A DNA stretch of 64,000 nucleotides from an uncultured bacterium. Its GTDB lineage: Bacteria > Planctomycetota > JAJSAM01 > JAJVHW01. The notes under the pieces are model-generated. The model saw only the letters and a program-made list of their open reading frames with translations, searched no databases and was not told where the DNA came from. Positions within the stretch are counted from its first letter, which is position 1, and the number at the start of each line of letters is the position of its first letter. The translations under genes were made by a program, and so were the position numbers. Location: NCBI GenBank assembly GCA_937996235.1, contig CALKVK010000032.1, positions 253,179 through 317,178 of the forward strand. Direction: 5' to 3'. Positions 9,182 to 17,981 of this stretch are shown piece by piece.

Positions 9182-9685
9182 ATGCGTTGTCCGTTCTGCA
9201 AGGAGAACCGCGACAAGGTCATCGACTCCCGCGAGAGCTCCGACGGCTTCATCATCCGTCGGCGTCGGGAGTGCGAGGGCTGCGAGCGGCGCTTCACCAC
9301 GCGGGAGCGCATCGAGGAGACGCCGCTGCGCGTCATCAAGCGCGACGGCAGCCGCGAGGACTTCGAGCGGCGCAAGATCCTGATGGGCCTGCTCACGGCG
9401 TGTCAGAAGCGGCCGATCGCGACCGACGACCTCGAGAAGATCGTCCAGCGCGTCGAGGAGCGCATCCTCGACACCGCCGATCGCGAGATCGAGACCGAGG
9501 CGATCGGCGACATGGTCATGCGCGAGCTCGCCGGGATCGACAAGGTCGCGTACGTCCGCTTCGCGTCGGTGTACCGCAACTTCGAGTCGCCCGAGGACTT
9601 CGAGGCGATCGCGCAGCAGGTCGCGAAGCCCGCTCGGCGCGCGGCGCGCAAGTCGCAGAAGGCGAAGGAGCCCGAGGCCACGTGA
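9182..9685 (+). CDS. nrdR: Transcriptional repressor NrdR
   Basis: The 167-residue protein begins MRCPFCKENRDKVIDSRES and continues with RRRRECEGCERRFTTRERIE. This is the four-cysteine zinc ribbon (CPFC and CEGC) followed by an ATP-cone domain (LRVIKRDGSREDFERRKI to about residue 140). NrdR senses ATP/dATP through the cone and represses ribonucleotide reductase operons. The ATG at 9182 is chosen because the zinc ribbon starts there. An upstream GTG (9134) adds only a low-complexity tail. The stop overlaps the next gene (GTGA), so NrdR is made together with an RNR-like protein, fitting its known target class. The C-terminal tail is Lys/Ala-rich. Confidence 0.95.
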   Translation: MRCPFCKENRDKVIDSRESSDGFIIRRRRECEGCERRFTTRERIEETPLRVIKRDGSREDFERRKILMGLLTACQKRPIATDDLEKIVQRVEERILDTADREIETEAIGDMVMRELAGIDKVAYVRFASVYRNFESPEDFEAIAQQVAKPARRAARKSQKAKEPEAT

Positions 9686-11781
9686 GGCGCGTGGCCCTGG
9701 TCCGCCGGCGCGACGGCGAGACGGTCGCCTTCGAGCAGCAGCGCGTCCGCGACGCGGTCGAGCGTGCGCTGCTGGCGACCGGCGGACCGGACCGCGGTCT
9801 CTCCGAGCACGTCGCGGCGATGGTCGAGCTGTTCCTCGACAAGACCTACTTCGACGAGATCCCGACCACCGACCAGGTCGAGGACATGGTCGAGAAGGTC
9901 CTCATGGACACCGGCCACGCCGAGGCGGCGAAGGCGTTCATCCTCCACCGCGAGCGGCGGCGCCGCATGCGCGAGGCGCGCGAGGCGCGCGACGCGCGCC
10001 TGCAGCCGACGCTGTTCGACAACCGCGTCGTCGTCGTCGACGACGCCGTCGAGGGCCGTGCGGCCGCCTTCTCGCGCGAGCGGCTCGCGCGCACGCTCTC
10101 GGCCGACGGCTCGGTCACGCGCGCCCTCGCCGACGACGTCGCGGCGGCGGTCGAGATGCGGCTCCGCGCGGGCGGCGTCGCGCGTGCCCCGGCCGCGCTC
10201 GTCCGCGCGCTCGCGGAGGCGGAGCTCCTCGAGCGGAGCGCGGCGCTCGACCTGCGACGGCGCGGCGGCGCCGTGCTCGCGCCGGAGCGCCTCGCCGCGG
10301 CCCTCTATCGCAAGGGCACCGGCGGACCCGCCGCGCCCGGCGGCGCGCCGTTCCCCGCCGTCGCCGCGACCGAGCTCGGGGGCGCCGCACTGCGCTGCCA
10401 CGCGCTCGGCGAGCTGCTCCCGGCCGACGTGGCGCGCGCGCACCAGGACGGCGACGTGCACGTGCACGGGCTCTCGCTCCCGGCGGCGCTCTTCTCGGCA
10501 TCGCTCTCGCCGCGCGACGTCGCGGAGGGCAACGCGCCGGGCGCGGCCTCGCGCGTCCCCGCCGACGCGGCGCGCAGCGCACGGCGCCTCACGGCGATGC
10601 TCGGGCGCAGCGCGCGCTTCCTCGGCGCGGCCGTCATCGACGGCGTCGCGGTCGTGGACGTACCCGACGCGTACGCGCCGCTCCTCGCGTCGGCCGACCG
10701 CGACGCGCTCGCCGAGGAGGCGTGGCACCTGCTCCTCGAGTGCTCGGCGGACGTCGGCGGCCGCCGCGTCGCGCTCGACCTCTCGCCCGTCGCCGACGCG
10801 GGCGAGGAGACGGCATCGGCGGCGTTCGCGACGGCACTGCTGCGCGCGCACGGGCGGCGCGAGGGGCTGCCCGGGGCCGACCTCCTGCCGCTGCCCGTCG
10901 TGACCGTCTCGGATCGCGCGTTCGAGAGCGACGCGGCGCGCGACGTGCTGCGCCTCGCCGCGGACGCCGTGCTGCGCGGCTCCACGGTCGTGTTCCCTCT
11001 CGTGCGCGGCGCGGCGCCCGCCGCCTCGCCGCGCGACGTGCGCCGCGGAGCGAGCGCGCGGCCGGCGCGCGCGTGCGCGGGACGCATCACGCTGAACCTG
11101 CCCCGGCTCGCGCGCCGCGTCGGACGCGGCCGCATCGAGGGCTTCCTGCGCGCGTGCGACCGCCTCGTCGACCTGGCCGCTGCGGGGCATCAGGCGCGCC
11201 GCGAGCTCCTCGCGCAGGTGGCGGGCGCCTCGGGCGGCTGCCTGGCGCCGCTCCTGCGCGGACCGCGCGGGCGCACGCCGCTCTACGACCTCGCCGACGC
11301 GACGTGGTCCTTCGGCGTCACGGGTCTGAACGAGACGGCGCAGCTCCTCTGCGGCTTCGAGCTGCACGACGACGACGAGGGCGCGGCGCGGCTCGCACGC
11401 CGCATCGCGTCGTACCTGGCGCTGCGCGTGCGCGAGGCGGGCGCAGCCGGCGACTTCCACGCGACGCTCGACTCCGACGACGACGCGGACACGGCGCAGC
11501 GCCTCTTCGCCGCCGACCGGCTCGACGCGCCCGCGGCGATGTCCGACCACTTCCCCGATCGCAGCTCGTACTCGCCGGGCGTCGCCGTCCGCGAGGACGC
11601 GCCGGTCGACCTCCTCGCACGCATCGACCACGAGGAGGCGCTGCACGCGAACCTTGCGACGGCGACGCTCCGGGTGCGGCTCGCGGCGGGGGACACGGGC
11701 GGCCCCGACGGGATCGTCGCGCTCCTGCGCAAGCTCCTCAGGGCGGGTGCCGCCGAGCGCGTGGAGGTGGCGACGTGGTGA
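9682..11781 (+). CDS. NrdD-like protein with two ATP-cones, apparently without catalytic radical site
   Basis: This 699-residue protein starts at a GTG that overlaps the nrdR stop. Residues 3-93 form an ATP-cone (RRRDGETVAFEQQRV... DQVEDMVEKVLM) and about 110-196 a second cone-like region. The rest follows the order of class III anaerobic ribonucleotide reductase: HQDGDVHVHGLS near residue 254, ACAGRITLNLPRL near 465, and GVTGLNETAQLL near 545. Three expected features are missing. The CAGWSLR-like cysteine segment reads AALFSASLS. The region that normally holds the thiyl-radical cysteine (MGCRS) reads RRGASAR near residue 454. The protein also stops before the C-terminal four-cysteine zinc site and RVxGY glycyl-radical loop. 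A radical-SAM activase follows, so it may be a regulatory or specialised relative rather than a working reductase. Comparison to canonical NrdD is from memory. Confidence 0.7.
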   Translation: MRRVALVRRRDGETVAFEQQRVRDAVERALLATGGPDRGLSEHVAAMVELFLDKTYFDEIPTTDQVEDMVEKVLMDTGHAEAAKAFILHRERRRRMREAREARDARLQPTLFDNRVVVVDDAVEGRAAAFSRERLARTLSADGSVTRALADDVAAAVEMRLRAGGVARAPAALVRALAEAELLERSAALDLRRRGGAVLAPERLAAALYRKGTGGPAAPGGAPFPAVAATELGGAALRCHALGELLPADVARAHQDGDVHVHGLSLPAALFSASLSPRDVAEGNAPGAASRVPADAARSARRLTAMLGRSARFLGAAVIDGVAVVDVPDAYAPLLASADRDALAEEAWHLLLECSADVGGRRVALDLSPVADAGEETASAAFATALLRAHGRREGLPGADLLPLPVVTVSDRAFESDAARDVLRLAADAVLRGSTVVFPLVRGAAPAASPRDVRRGASARPARACAGRITLNLPRLARRVGRGRIEGFLRACDRLVDLAAAGHQARRELLAQVAGASGGCLAPLLRGPRGRTPLYDLADATWSFGVTGLNETAQLLCGFELHDDDEGAARLARRIASYLALRVREAGAAGDFHATLDSDDDADTAQRLFAADRLDAPAAMSDHFPDRSSYSPGVAVREDAPVDLLARIDHEEALHANLATATLRVRLAAGDTGGPDGIVALLRKLLRAGAAERVEVATW

Positions 11782-12512
11782 GGCGTGCGCCGCCGCTGCC
11801 CCCCGTGCGCGGACTCCAGCCGATGTCGCTGACGGCGTGGGAGGGGCGCGTCACCGCGGTGCTGCAGATCCAGGGCTGCAACTTCCACTGCCCGGACTGC
11901 CCCGTGCCGCACCTGATCGCCACGTCCGTCGAAGGGGGCTCGATCCCGATCGAGAGCGCGCTCGAGGCGCTGTACCGCCGCCGGCGCTGGCTCGACGCGG
12001 TCGTCATCGCCGGCGGCGAGCCCACGCTGCACGAGGGCACGCGCGAGCTCGTCCGGCTGGTCCGCGAGTTCGGCCTGCGCGTGCGGCTGCACACGAACGG
12101 CTCGAACCCGCTCGCGCTGCGCGAACTGCTCGACACCGGCGAGCTCGCCAGCGTCTCGATGACCGTGCGCGGTCCGCTCGACCCGACCTACGCCGTCGCC
12201 GTCGGCGCGCGCGTGCGCCTCGCGAACGTCTACGAGTGCGTCGAGCTGCTCCTGCGCGCGCCGGGGGAGCACGAGTTCCGCGTGCCGTGGCTCCCGCAGG
12301 TCGTCGAACACGACCAGATGGTGGCCGTGCTGCGCATGCTCGCGGGTGCGCGCCGTGTCGTGCTCGAGCCGGCGCGCGACGGTTCGCCCGGAGTCCGGAC
12401 GCTCCAGCAGGTGGGGCGTGCGGCCGGCACCTACGTCGAGAGCTGCGTCGTGGCGGCGCGGCCCGGACAGGACTTCGGCGCGCGGGGCCGCTCCCGCAGT
12501 GTGTCGCCGTGA
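11778..12512 (+). CDS. nrdG: Radical-SAM protein, NrdG-like anaerobic RNR activase
   Basis: The 244-residue protein starts at GTG 11778, overlapping the upstream stop (GTGA). The N-terminus VRGLQPMSLTAWEGRV resembles the G.q..sl.dypG opening of the long NrdG/TIGR02495-type activases. It is followed by the iron-sulphur motif CNFHCPDC (Cys34, Cys38, Cys41) and AGGEPTLHEGT, the usual glycine-rich SAM-binding element. Such enzymes abstract hydrogen from a glycyl residue of NrdD under anaerobic conditions. Here the adjacent NrdD-like partner seems to lack that glycine, so the true substrate is uncertain. It ends about 40 bases before smc. Confidence 0.8.
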   Translation: MRRAPPLPPVRGLQPMSLTAWEGRVTAVLQIQGCNFHCPDCPVPHLIATSVEGGSIPIESALEALYRRRRWLDAVVIAGGEPTLHEGTRELVRLVREFGLRVRLHTNGSNPLALRELLDTGELASVSMTVRGPLDPTYAVAVGARVRLANVYECVELLLRAPGEHEFRVPWLPQVVEHDQMVAVLRMLAGARRVVLEPARDGSPGVRTLQQVGRAAGTYVESCVVAARPGQDFGARGRSRSVSP

Positions 12513-12552
12513 CCGCACACCGGGGCGGTCGACCCGCAGGGAGTACCCACGC

Positions 12553-15500
12553 ATGCGCCTGAAGTCGCTCCGGCTGCACGGCTTCAAGTCGTTCGCGCTG
12601 CGTACCGAGTTCACGTTCCCCGAAGGGCTGACGTGCATCGTCGGCCCGAACGGCTGCGGGAAGTCGAACGTCGTCGACGCGATCAAGTGGGTGCTCGGGG
12701 AGCAGCGACCGACCGCGCTGCGCGGCTCCGAGATGCAGGACGTGATCTTCGGCGGCACCGCCGCGCGCAAGCCCGTCGGCATGGCCGAGGTCACGCTCGT
12801 CTTCGACAACGCGAACCGCACGATCGACGTCGACTGGACCGAGGTCGAGGTGACGCGCCGCGTCTACCGCGACGGCAGCAGCGAGTACCTGCTGAACCGC
12901 AGTCGCTGCCGCCTGCGCGACCTGCGCGAGCTGCTCATGGACACGGGCAGCGGGCAGGGCGCGATGACGATCATGGAGCAGGGCAAGATCGACCAGATCC
13001 TGCGCGAGGGGCACCAGGAGCGGCGCGCGGTGTTCGAGGAGGCGGCCGGCGTCGCGAAGTACAAGGCGCGGCGCAAGGAGTCGCTGCGGCGCCTCGAGCA
13101 GGTCGAGGCCGACCTCCTGCGCGTCAGCGACGTCGTCGCGGAGAAGCAGCGCCTCGTGCGCTCGCTGAAGATCCAGGCGGGTCGCGCGGAGCGCTACCAG
13201 GCGCTCGTCGACGAGATGCGCGCCAAGCGCCTGCAGCTCGCGGTGCACCGCTACGGACTGCTCGTCACCGAGTCCGACGAGGCCACGCGCCGTGTCGAGG
13301 AGCTGACGACCGCCGAGGCCGCCGCGCGCGCCGAGGTCGAGCGCTCCGCCGCCGAGTGCCGCCGCGTCGAGGACGAGGTCGAGGAGGCGCGCGTCTCGGC
13401 CTCGCGTCTCGAGCAGGAGATCACGTCGCTCGAGGGCCAGGCCGAGACCGCGCGCGAGAAGTCCGCGTTCGCGGCGCGCCTGATGGCCGAGCTCGACGGG
13501 AAGATCCGCTGGTACCGCGACGAGATCGAGAGCGGCGGCGAGCGGCTCGAACAGATCGCGGTCGCCGGGCAGGAGGTCGCCGAATCGCTCGCGCGCGCCG
13601 CGGTCGAGCGCGACGAGCGCGCCGCCGCCGTGCGCGCCGCGGAGGAGGGCATCCGAGCGCTCGCCGCCGACCACGCCGAGCGCCGCCGTGTCACCGACGG
13701 TCTCGCGCGGCTGGCGTACGAGGTCGTCGAGCGCCGCGCCGTGCTCGGGAGCCGCCGCTCGCGGCTCGACGCGCGCCACCAGGCGCTCGAGGCGCAGCGT
13801 GCCCGTCTGCTCGAGCGCCTCGCGGGTCTCGAGTCCGACGCGCTCGCCGCGCGCGAGCGGGCCGCGCGGACGGCCGAGGCGCTCTCCGCCGCGCAGGCGC
13901 GCGTGGACGCCGCGCAGAGCGCGCTCGCCGAGGCCGAGGCGCGCACGGCCGCGGCGGAGGAGCGCGTCCGCGCCGACCGCGAGACGGCGACGAGCCTCGA
14001 CCGCGAGGTGTCCGGACTGCGCAGCCGCGTGGACGTGCTGCAGCACCTCTGTCGCCAGATGGAGGGCGTGGCCGAGGGTGCGAAGAAGCTCGTCGCCGCC
14101 GCGCGCGCCGGCGAGACCGAACTCGCAGGCGTGCGCGGTCTCCTCGCCGAGTTCGTCGAGACCGACGCCGCGGACGCGCCGCTGGTCGAGAGCGCCCTCG
14201 GCGCGTACGCCTCGGCCGTGGTGGTCGCGACGTTCGCAGACGCGGAACGCGCCGCCGCGTACCTCGCGCGGAAGCGCCTCGGGCGCTGCCTACTCGTGCC
14301 GCTCGACGACATCCGCGCGGCCGCGGTCGGCGCGGGGGCCGAGTCGCTGGCCGCGCGCGTGCGCTGCGCCGACGACATCCGGCCCGTCGTCGCGGCGCTC
14401 CTGGGCGAGACGGTCGCCGTCGCCACGCTCGCCGAGGCGCGTGCGCGTCGCGCGGACGCACCGCACGCACTGCGCGTGGTCACGGTGGGCGGCGAAGTGC
14501 TCGAGAGCACGGGGGCGCTCGCCGCGGGCGGCGAGGCCGGCGGGACGGGCGTCCTGCGTCGGCGCATCGAGCTCCGCGACCTGTCGGCGCGACTCGACGA
14601 GCAGCGCGCGCGGCTCGAGGCGGCGCGCGCATCGCAGCGCGCGGCCGAGCTCGAGCAGACCGAGGCGCGGCGCGCGCTCGGCGCGGCGCGCGATGCGCTG
14701 CGGCGCGACGAGAGCGATGCGCACCGCGCCCGCTCCGAGTCCGAGCGCACGGCGTCCGACGTGACGCGCCTCGCCGGCGACTCCACGCGGCTCGACGGCG
14801 AGGTCGAGGAGATCGCGCGCGAGCTGACGCGGATCGACGACGAGCGCGAGGTGGCGACGGCCGACGCCGCACGCCTCGACGCCGAGCGCGTCGACGTCGA
14901 GGCGCGCCGCGCCGACGCCGCCCGCGCCGCGGCCGACGCCGAGGCACGGCTGCGCGAGGCGGAGGGGCTGCGCGCCGACCTGCGCGTTCAGGCCGCCGCG
15001 GTGCAGGAGCGCTGCGCGGCGCTCGAGGCGCGGGCGAAGTCGCTGCAGACCGAGATCCGCGATGTCGAGGACGGTGTGCGCGAGGCGCGCGAGGAGCTCG
15101 CGGCATGCGAGCAGCGGCGCGAGGAGGCGGACCAGCGCGGGAAGCAGGCGCGCACCGACCACACGAGGGCGCTCGCGCGCCGCGACGACTGCATCGTCGC
15201 GCTGACCGAGGTGCGCCACCGCCTGGGCGACGCGCGAGCGCGGCTCGAGGAGCGGCGCGTGCTGCTCGACGGCTTCGAGAAGGAGGCAGGTGGGCTCGGC
15301 AAGGAGCTCACGCGCTTCCGCCTGCGCCAGAACGAGGCGCGGCTGCGTGTCGAGAACCTCGTCGAGCGGCTGCGCGACGAGCTCGAGATCGATCTGCACG
15401 CGGCGTGGATGGCGTCGCGCTCCGAGGGCGCACAGGCGCCCGCCGCGCCCGTCTACGCGGAGAGCGCGTCGGCGCCGTTCGACGCCGTCGCCGTCGAGGC

Positions 15501-16161
15501 CGAGGTGCAGGACCTGCGCGACCGCATCGCGCGCATGGGCAACGTCAACCTCGAGGCCCTCGACCAGCTCCAGACGGTCGAGCGCGAGGCCGACGAACTG
15601 CAGCGGCAGCACGACGACCTGACGCGCTCGCGCGAGTCGCTGCTCGAGGCGATCCGGCGCATCGACGCGGAGAGCCGCGAGCTGTTCGTCTCGACGTTCG
15701 AGAAGATCCGCGAGAACTTCCGCGAGACGTTCCGTCGGCTGTTCGAGGGCGGCAAGGCCGACATCTTCCTCGACGAGGGCCAGGACGTGCTCGAGGCGGG
15801 CATCGACATCGTCGCGCGTCCGCCGGGCAAGGAGCCGCGCTCGATCTCGCTGCTCTCCGGCGGCGAGCGCACGATGACCGCCGTTGCGCTGCTCTTCGCC
15901 ATCTACAAGGCGAAGCCGTCGCCGTTCTGCCTGCTCGACGAGGTGGACGCCGCGCTGGACGAGGCGAACGTGGAGCGTTTCGCGACGCTCGTGCACGAGT
16001 ACTCGACCGAGAGCCAGTTCATCATCATCACGCACAACAAGCGCACGATGAGTGCCGCCGACACGATCTTCGGCGTGTCGATGCCGGAGCGCGGCGTCAG
16101 CCGCCGTCTGGCCGTCCGCCTCGAGGACGTCGGCGACAACGGCGAGATCCGCGCGGCGTAG
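12553..16161 (+). CDS. smc: Chromosome segregation ATPase SMC
   Basis: The 1202-residue protein has full SMC architecture. The N-terminal head contains MRLKSLRLHGFKSF and Walker A GPNGCGKSN (residues 31-39). A long Arg/Glu/Ala-rich coiled coil follows, then a hinge (about residues 505-660, with RGLLAEFVE and ARKRLGRCLLVPLDD), then the returning coil. The C-terminal head carries the ABC signature LLSGGERTMTA near residue 1100 and Walker B FCLLDEVDAALDEAN. SMC with ScpA and ScpB compacts and separates chromosomes. The kleisin partners are not in this window. The ATG at 12553 begins the conserved sequence, so the longer in-frame ORF from 12346 is rejected. Confidence 0.96.
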   Translation: MRLKSLRLHGFKSFALRTEFTFPEGLTCIVGPNGCGKSNVVDAIKWVLGEQRPTALRGSEMQDVIFGGTAARKPVGMAEVTLVFDNANRTIDVDWTEVEVTRRVYRDGSSEYLLNRSRCRLRDLRELLMDTGSGQGAMTIMEQGKIDQILREGHQERRAVFEEAAGVAKYKARRKESLRRLEQVEADLLRVSDVVAEKQRLVRSLKIQAGRAERYQALVDEMRAKRLQLAVHRYGLLVTESDEATRRVEELTTAEAAARAEVERSAAECRRVEDEVEEARVSASRLEQEITSLEGQAETAREKSAFAARLMAELDGKIRWYRDEIESGGERLEQIAVAGQEVAESLARAAVERDERAAAVRAAEEGIRALAADHAERRRVTDGLARLAYEVVERRAVLGSRRSRLDARHQALEAQRARLLERLAGLESDALAARERAARTAEALSAAQARVDAAQSALAEAEARTAAAEERVRADRETATSLDREVSGLRSRVDVLQHLCRQMEGVAEGAKKLVAAARAGETELAGVRGLLAEFVETDAADAPLVESALGAYASAVVVATFADAERAAAYLARKRLGRCLLVPLDDIRAAAVGAGAESLAARVRCADDIRPVVAALLGETVAVATLAEARARRADAPHALRVVTVGGEVLESTGALAAGGEAGGTGVLRRRIELRDLSARLDEQRARLEAARASQRAAELEQTEARRALGAARDALRRDESDAHRARSESERTASDVTRLAGDSTRLDGEVEEIARELTRIDDEREVATADAARLDAERVDVEARRADAARAAADAEARLREAEGLRADLRVQAAAVQERCAALEARAKSLQTEIRDVEDGVREAREELAACEQRREEADQRGKQARTDHTRALARRDDCIVALTEVRHRLGDARARLEERRVLLDGFEKEAGGLGKELTRFRLRQNEARLRVENLVERLRDELEIDLHAAWMASRSEGAQAPAAPVYAESASAPFDAVAVEAEVQDLRDRIARMGNVNLEALDQLQTVEREADELQRQHDDLTRSRESLLEAIRRIDAESRELFVSTFEKIRENFRETFRRLFEGGKADIFLDEGQDVLEAGIDIVARPPGKEPRSISLLSGGERTMTAVALLFAIYKAKPSPFCLLDEVDAALDEANVERFATLVHEYSTESQFIIITHNKRTMSAADTIFGVSMPERGVSRRLAVRLEDVGDNGEIRAA

Positions 16162-16185
16162 ACCGCGCGCACCCGCACGCCGCGG

Positions 16186-16863
16186 TCAGAAGCCGAGGAG
16201 TGCGGGCAGTTCCGCGACGTGCGCGATCTCGCGCCACGGCACGTCGTGCGGCTCGACGACGCGCTGCGCTGCGTACTCGCCGTGCGGTGCGCGCACGAGC
16301 ACCGTGCGGCAACCCAGTGCGTTTCCCGCGCGGACGTCGGTCGACGGCCGGTCGCCCACGACGACCACGCGCGACGGCTCCCAGCCGCGCCGCGCGAGCA
16401 GCGCACGCAGCGCGGGGGTCTTCCCGTCACGCGCGTCCGTCGCGACGAACACGAGCTCCGTGAACCACGGCCGCAGCGCGAGCCGCTCGACCTTCGCCTG
16501 CTGCGTCGCGACGTCGCCGGCGGTGAGGAGTGCCAGCGGACACGCGGCGTGCAGGCGGTCGAGCGCGCGCCCGACGCGCTCGTCGAGGCGGATGGCCGGG
16601 ACCTCGAAGCGCTGGAACGCGTCCTCGCCGACGGTTTCGTCGCGCGTGGGGACGCCGTGGGTGCGCGCGAGCTCGACGAAGGGGCGCGCGGCGCCCGAGG
16701 CGCGCAGCGCGCGCAGCGCGGCGCGCGCCGCGTCCTCGTCGAGTGCGAGTCCCGCCGCGCGCAGCGCCGCGAGCGCGCGCGCGTCGGCCTGCGGCACGAG
16801 GAGGCGCGCGGTGTCGAACAGCGTGTCGTCGAGGTCGAGGACGATCGCGTCCGGCACGCGCAT
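16186..16863 (-). CDS. HAD-superfamily hydrolase (phosphatase-like)
   Basis: The 225-residue protein shows the four HAD motifs: I, IVLDLDDTLFDT (nucleophile Asp and acid/base Asp); II, LLTAGD; III, a Lys in the region TQQAKVERL; IV, VVVGDRPSTDVRAGNALG. It is likely a small-molecule phosphatase. Its ATG overlaps the stop of the GHMP kinase upstream on the same strand (TGATG at 16861-16865). A kinase-phosphatase pair acting on one sugar or polyol phosphate is therefore plausible, but the substrate cannot be read. The gene converges on smc with only 24 bases between the stops. Confidence 0.8.
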   Translation of the reverse strand: MRVPDAIVLDLDDTLFDTARLLVPQADARALAALRAAGLALDEDAARAALRALRASGAARPFVELARTHGVPTRDETVGEDAFQRFEVPAIRLDERVGRALDRLHAACPLALLTAGDVATQQAKVERLALRPWFTELVFVATDARDGKTPALRALLARRGWEPSRVVVVGDRPSTDVRAGNALGCRTVLVRAPHGEYAAQRVVEPHDVPWREIAHVAELPALLGF

Positions 16864-17864
16864 CAGCGGACGCCGCGACGCTCCGCTCGGAACGGGAGCA
16901 CGCGCCCGCCTGCGGCGCGCGCCGCGGCGGCGACCGCGCGGCGCGTCCCGTCGCGGCACCACACGACGACGCAGCCGCCGCCGCCCGCGCCGCACGCCTT
17001 GGTCGCGAGTGCGCCCGCCTCGCCGACGGCGTCCGCGAGCGCCTCGATCCCGGGCGTCGTCACGCCCGGCGCGAGACGCTTGCGCGCCTCCCACTCCGCC
17101 GCCATCGCACGGCCCGCGGCGTCGAGATCTCCGGCGCGCAGCGCCGCGAGCAGCGCGCGCGCTGCGTCGGCGACCGCGGCGATGCGCGCGCGCACGCGGC
17201 GGTCGCCGTCCACGTAGCGCTTCGTGATCTCCCAGTTGTTCGTCGCGGAGTCGTGCGGCACGCCCGTGTAGACGAGCACGAGCCGCGCAGCGAGCGCGTC
17301 GACGTCGAGCGGCAGAGCGCGGCGCTGCGGCCCGCCCGGCGGGAACGTCACGACGCTGAGTCCGCCGTAGAGCGCGCCGACGTGGTCCTGCGAGCCCGTC
17401 GGCACGCCGATGACGCGCGCCTCGAGCTCACCGGCCGTGCGCAGCAACGCCGCGCGGCCGAGGCGCGGTCCGCCCGCACCGGCGAGCGCGTGCAGCATCG
17501 CGACGACGAGCGTGGAGGACCCGCCGAGCCCGGAACCTGCCGGCACGCCGCTGCGCGTCTCGATCTCGACGCCGCCCGCCGGCCCGAGATGGAGCGCGAC
17601 CTGGCGGTGGAGCGCGAGCGGGCCCGCCGCCCGCAGCTCCGCGCGCTCGCGGCAGACGACGCGCAGGCGCCGATCGCGCGCGGCGAGCACGAAGCGGCCG
17701 TCGTCCCGGACCCGTACACGTGCCGTCGCGAGCCGGTCGATCGCGAGGTTGACGGTCACCGCTTCGGGTTCGAGCTGGCAGATCGGGTAGATGTCGAGCG
17801 TGCCCCCGGCGAGGTCGATCCGGGCGGGGGCGCGGGCCGTGGAGACGGGGAGGGGCGCGGGCAT
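16863..17864 (-). CDS. GHMP kinase (sugar kinase, HddA/galactokinase-like)
   Basis: This 333-residue protein starts MPAPLPVSTARAPARIDLAGG, containing the ..aPaRi.laGGtlD motif 1 of GHMP kinases. It continues with GVPAGSGLGGSSTLVVAML, the glycine/serine ATP-binding motif 2, and ends with KACGAGGGGCVVVWC, motif 3. The form with AGGTLDIYP and GAGGGGC is closest, from memory, to D-glycero-D-manno-heptose-7-phosphate kinase and related sugar-1-kinases. The HAD phosphatase downstream overlaps it by three bases and may work on the same compound, for instance in nucleotide-sugar supply for the cell surface. Which substrate is inference only. Confidence 0.82.
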   Translation of the reverse strand: MPAPLPVSTARAPARIDLAGGTLDIYPICQLEPEAVTVNLAIDRLATARVRVRDDGRFVLAARDRRLRVVCRERAELRAAGPLALHRQVALHLGPAGGVEIETRSGVPAGSGLGGSSTLVVAMLHALAGAGGPRLGRAALLRTAGELEARVIGVPTGSQDHVGALYGGLSVVTFPPGGPQRRALPLDVDALAARLVLVYTGVPHDSATNNWEITKRYVDGDRRVRARIAAVADAARALLAALRAGDLDAAGRAMAAEWEARKRLAPGVTTPGIEALADAVGEAGALATKACGAGGGGCVVVWCRDGTRRAVAAAARAAGGRVLPFRAERRGVR

Positions 17865-17981
17865 GCGCCGAGGGTACGCCGACGCGGCCTCGACCCCCAC
17901 ATGTTGGGTGCATACGACGCGGAGGGCACCGGATCGCGCGCATTTGGCGGAGGCCGCAGCGCGGCGCGCTAACTTCCCGCG

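Noticed and set aside
11782..11830. Readthrough or frameshift restoring the NrdD C-terminus
   Set aside because: Reading through the stop gives only about 16 codons with a CPPC but no glycyl-radical motif, and the sequence already encodes the activase N-terminus in another frame.
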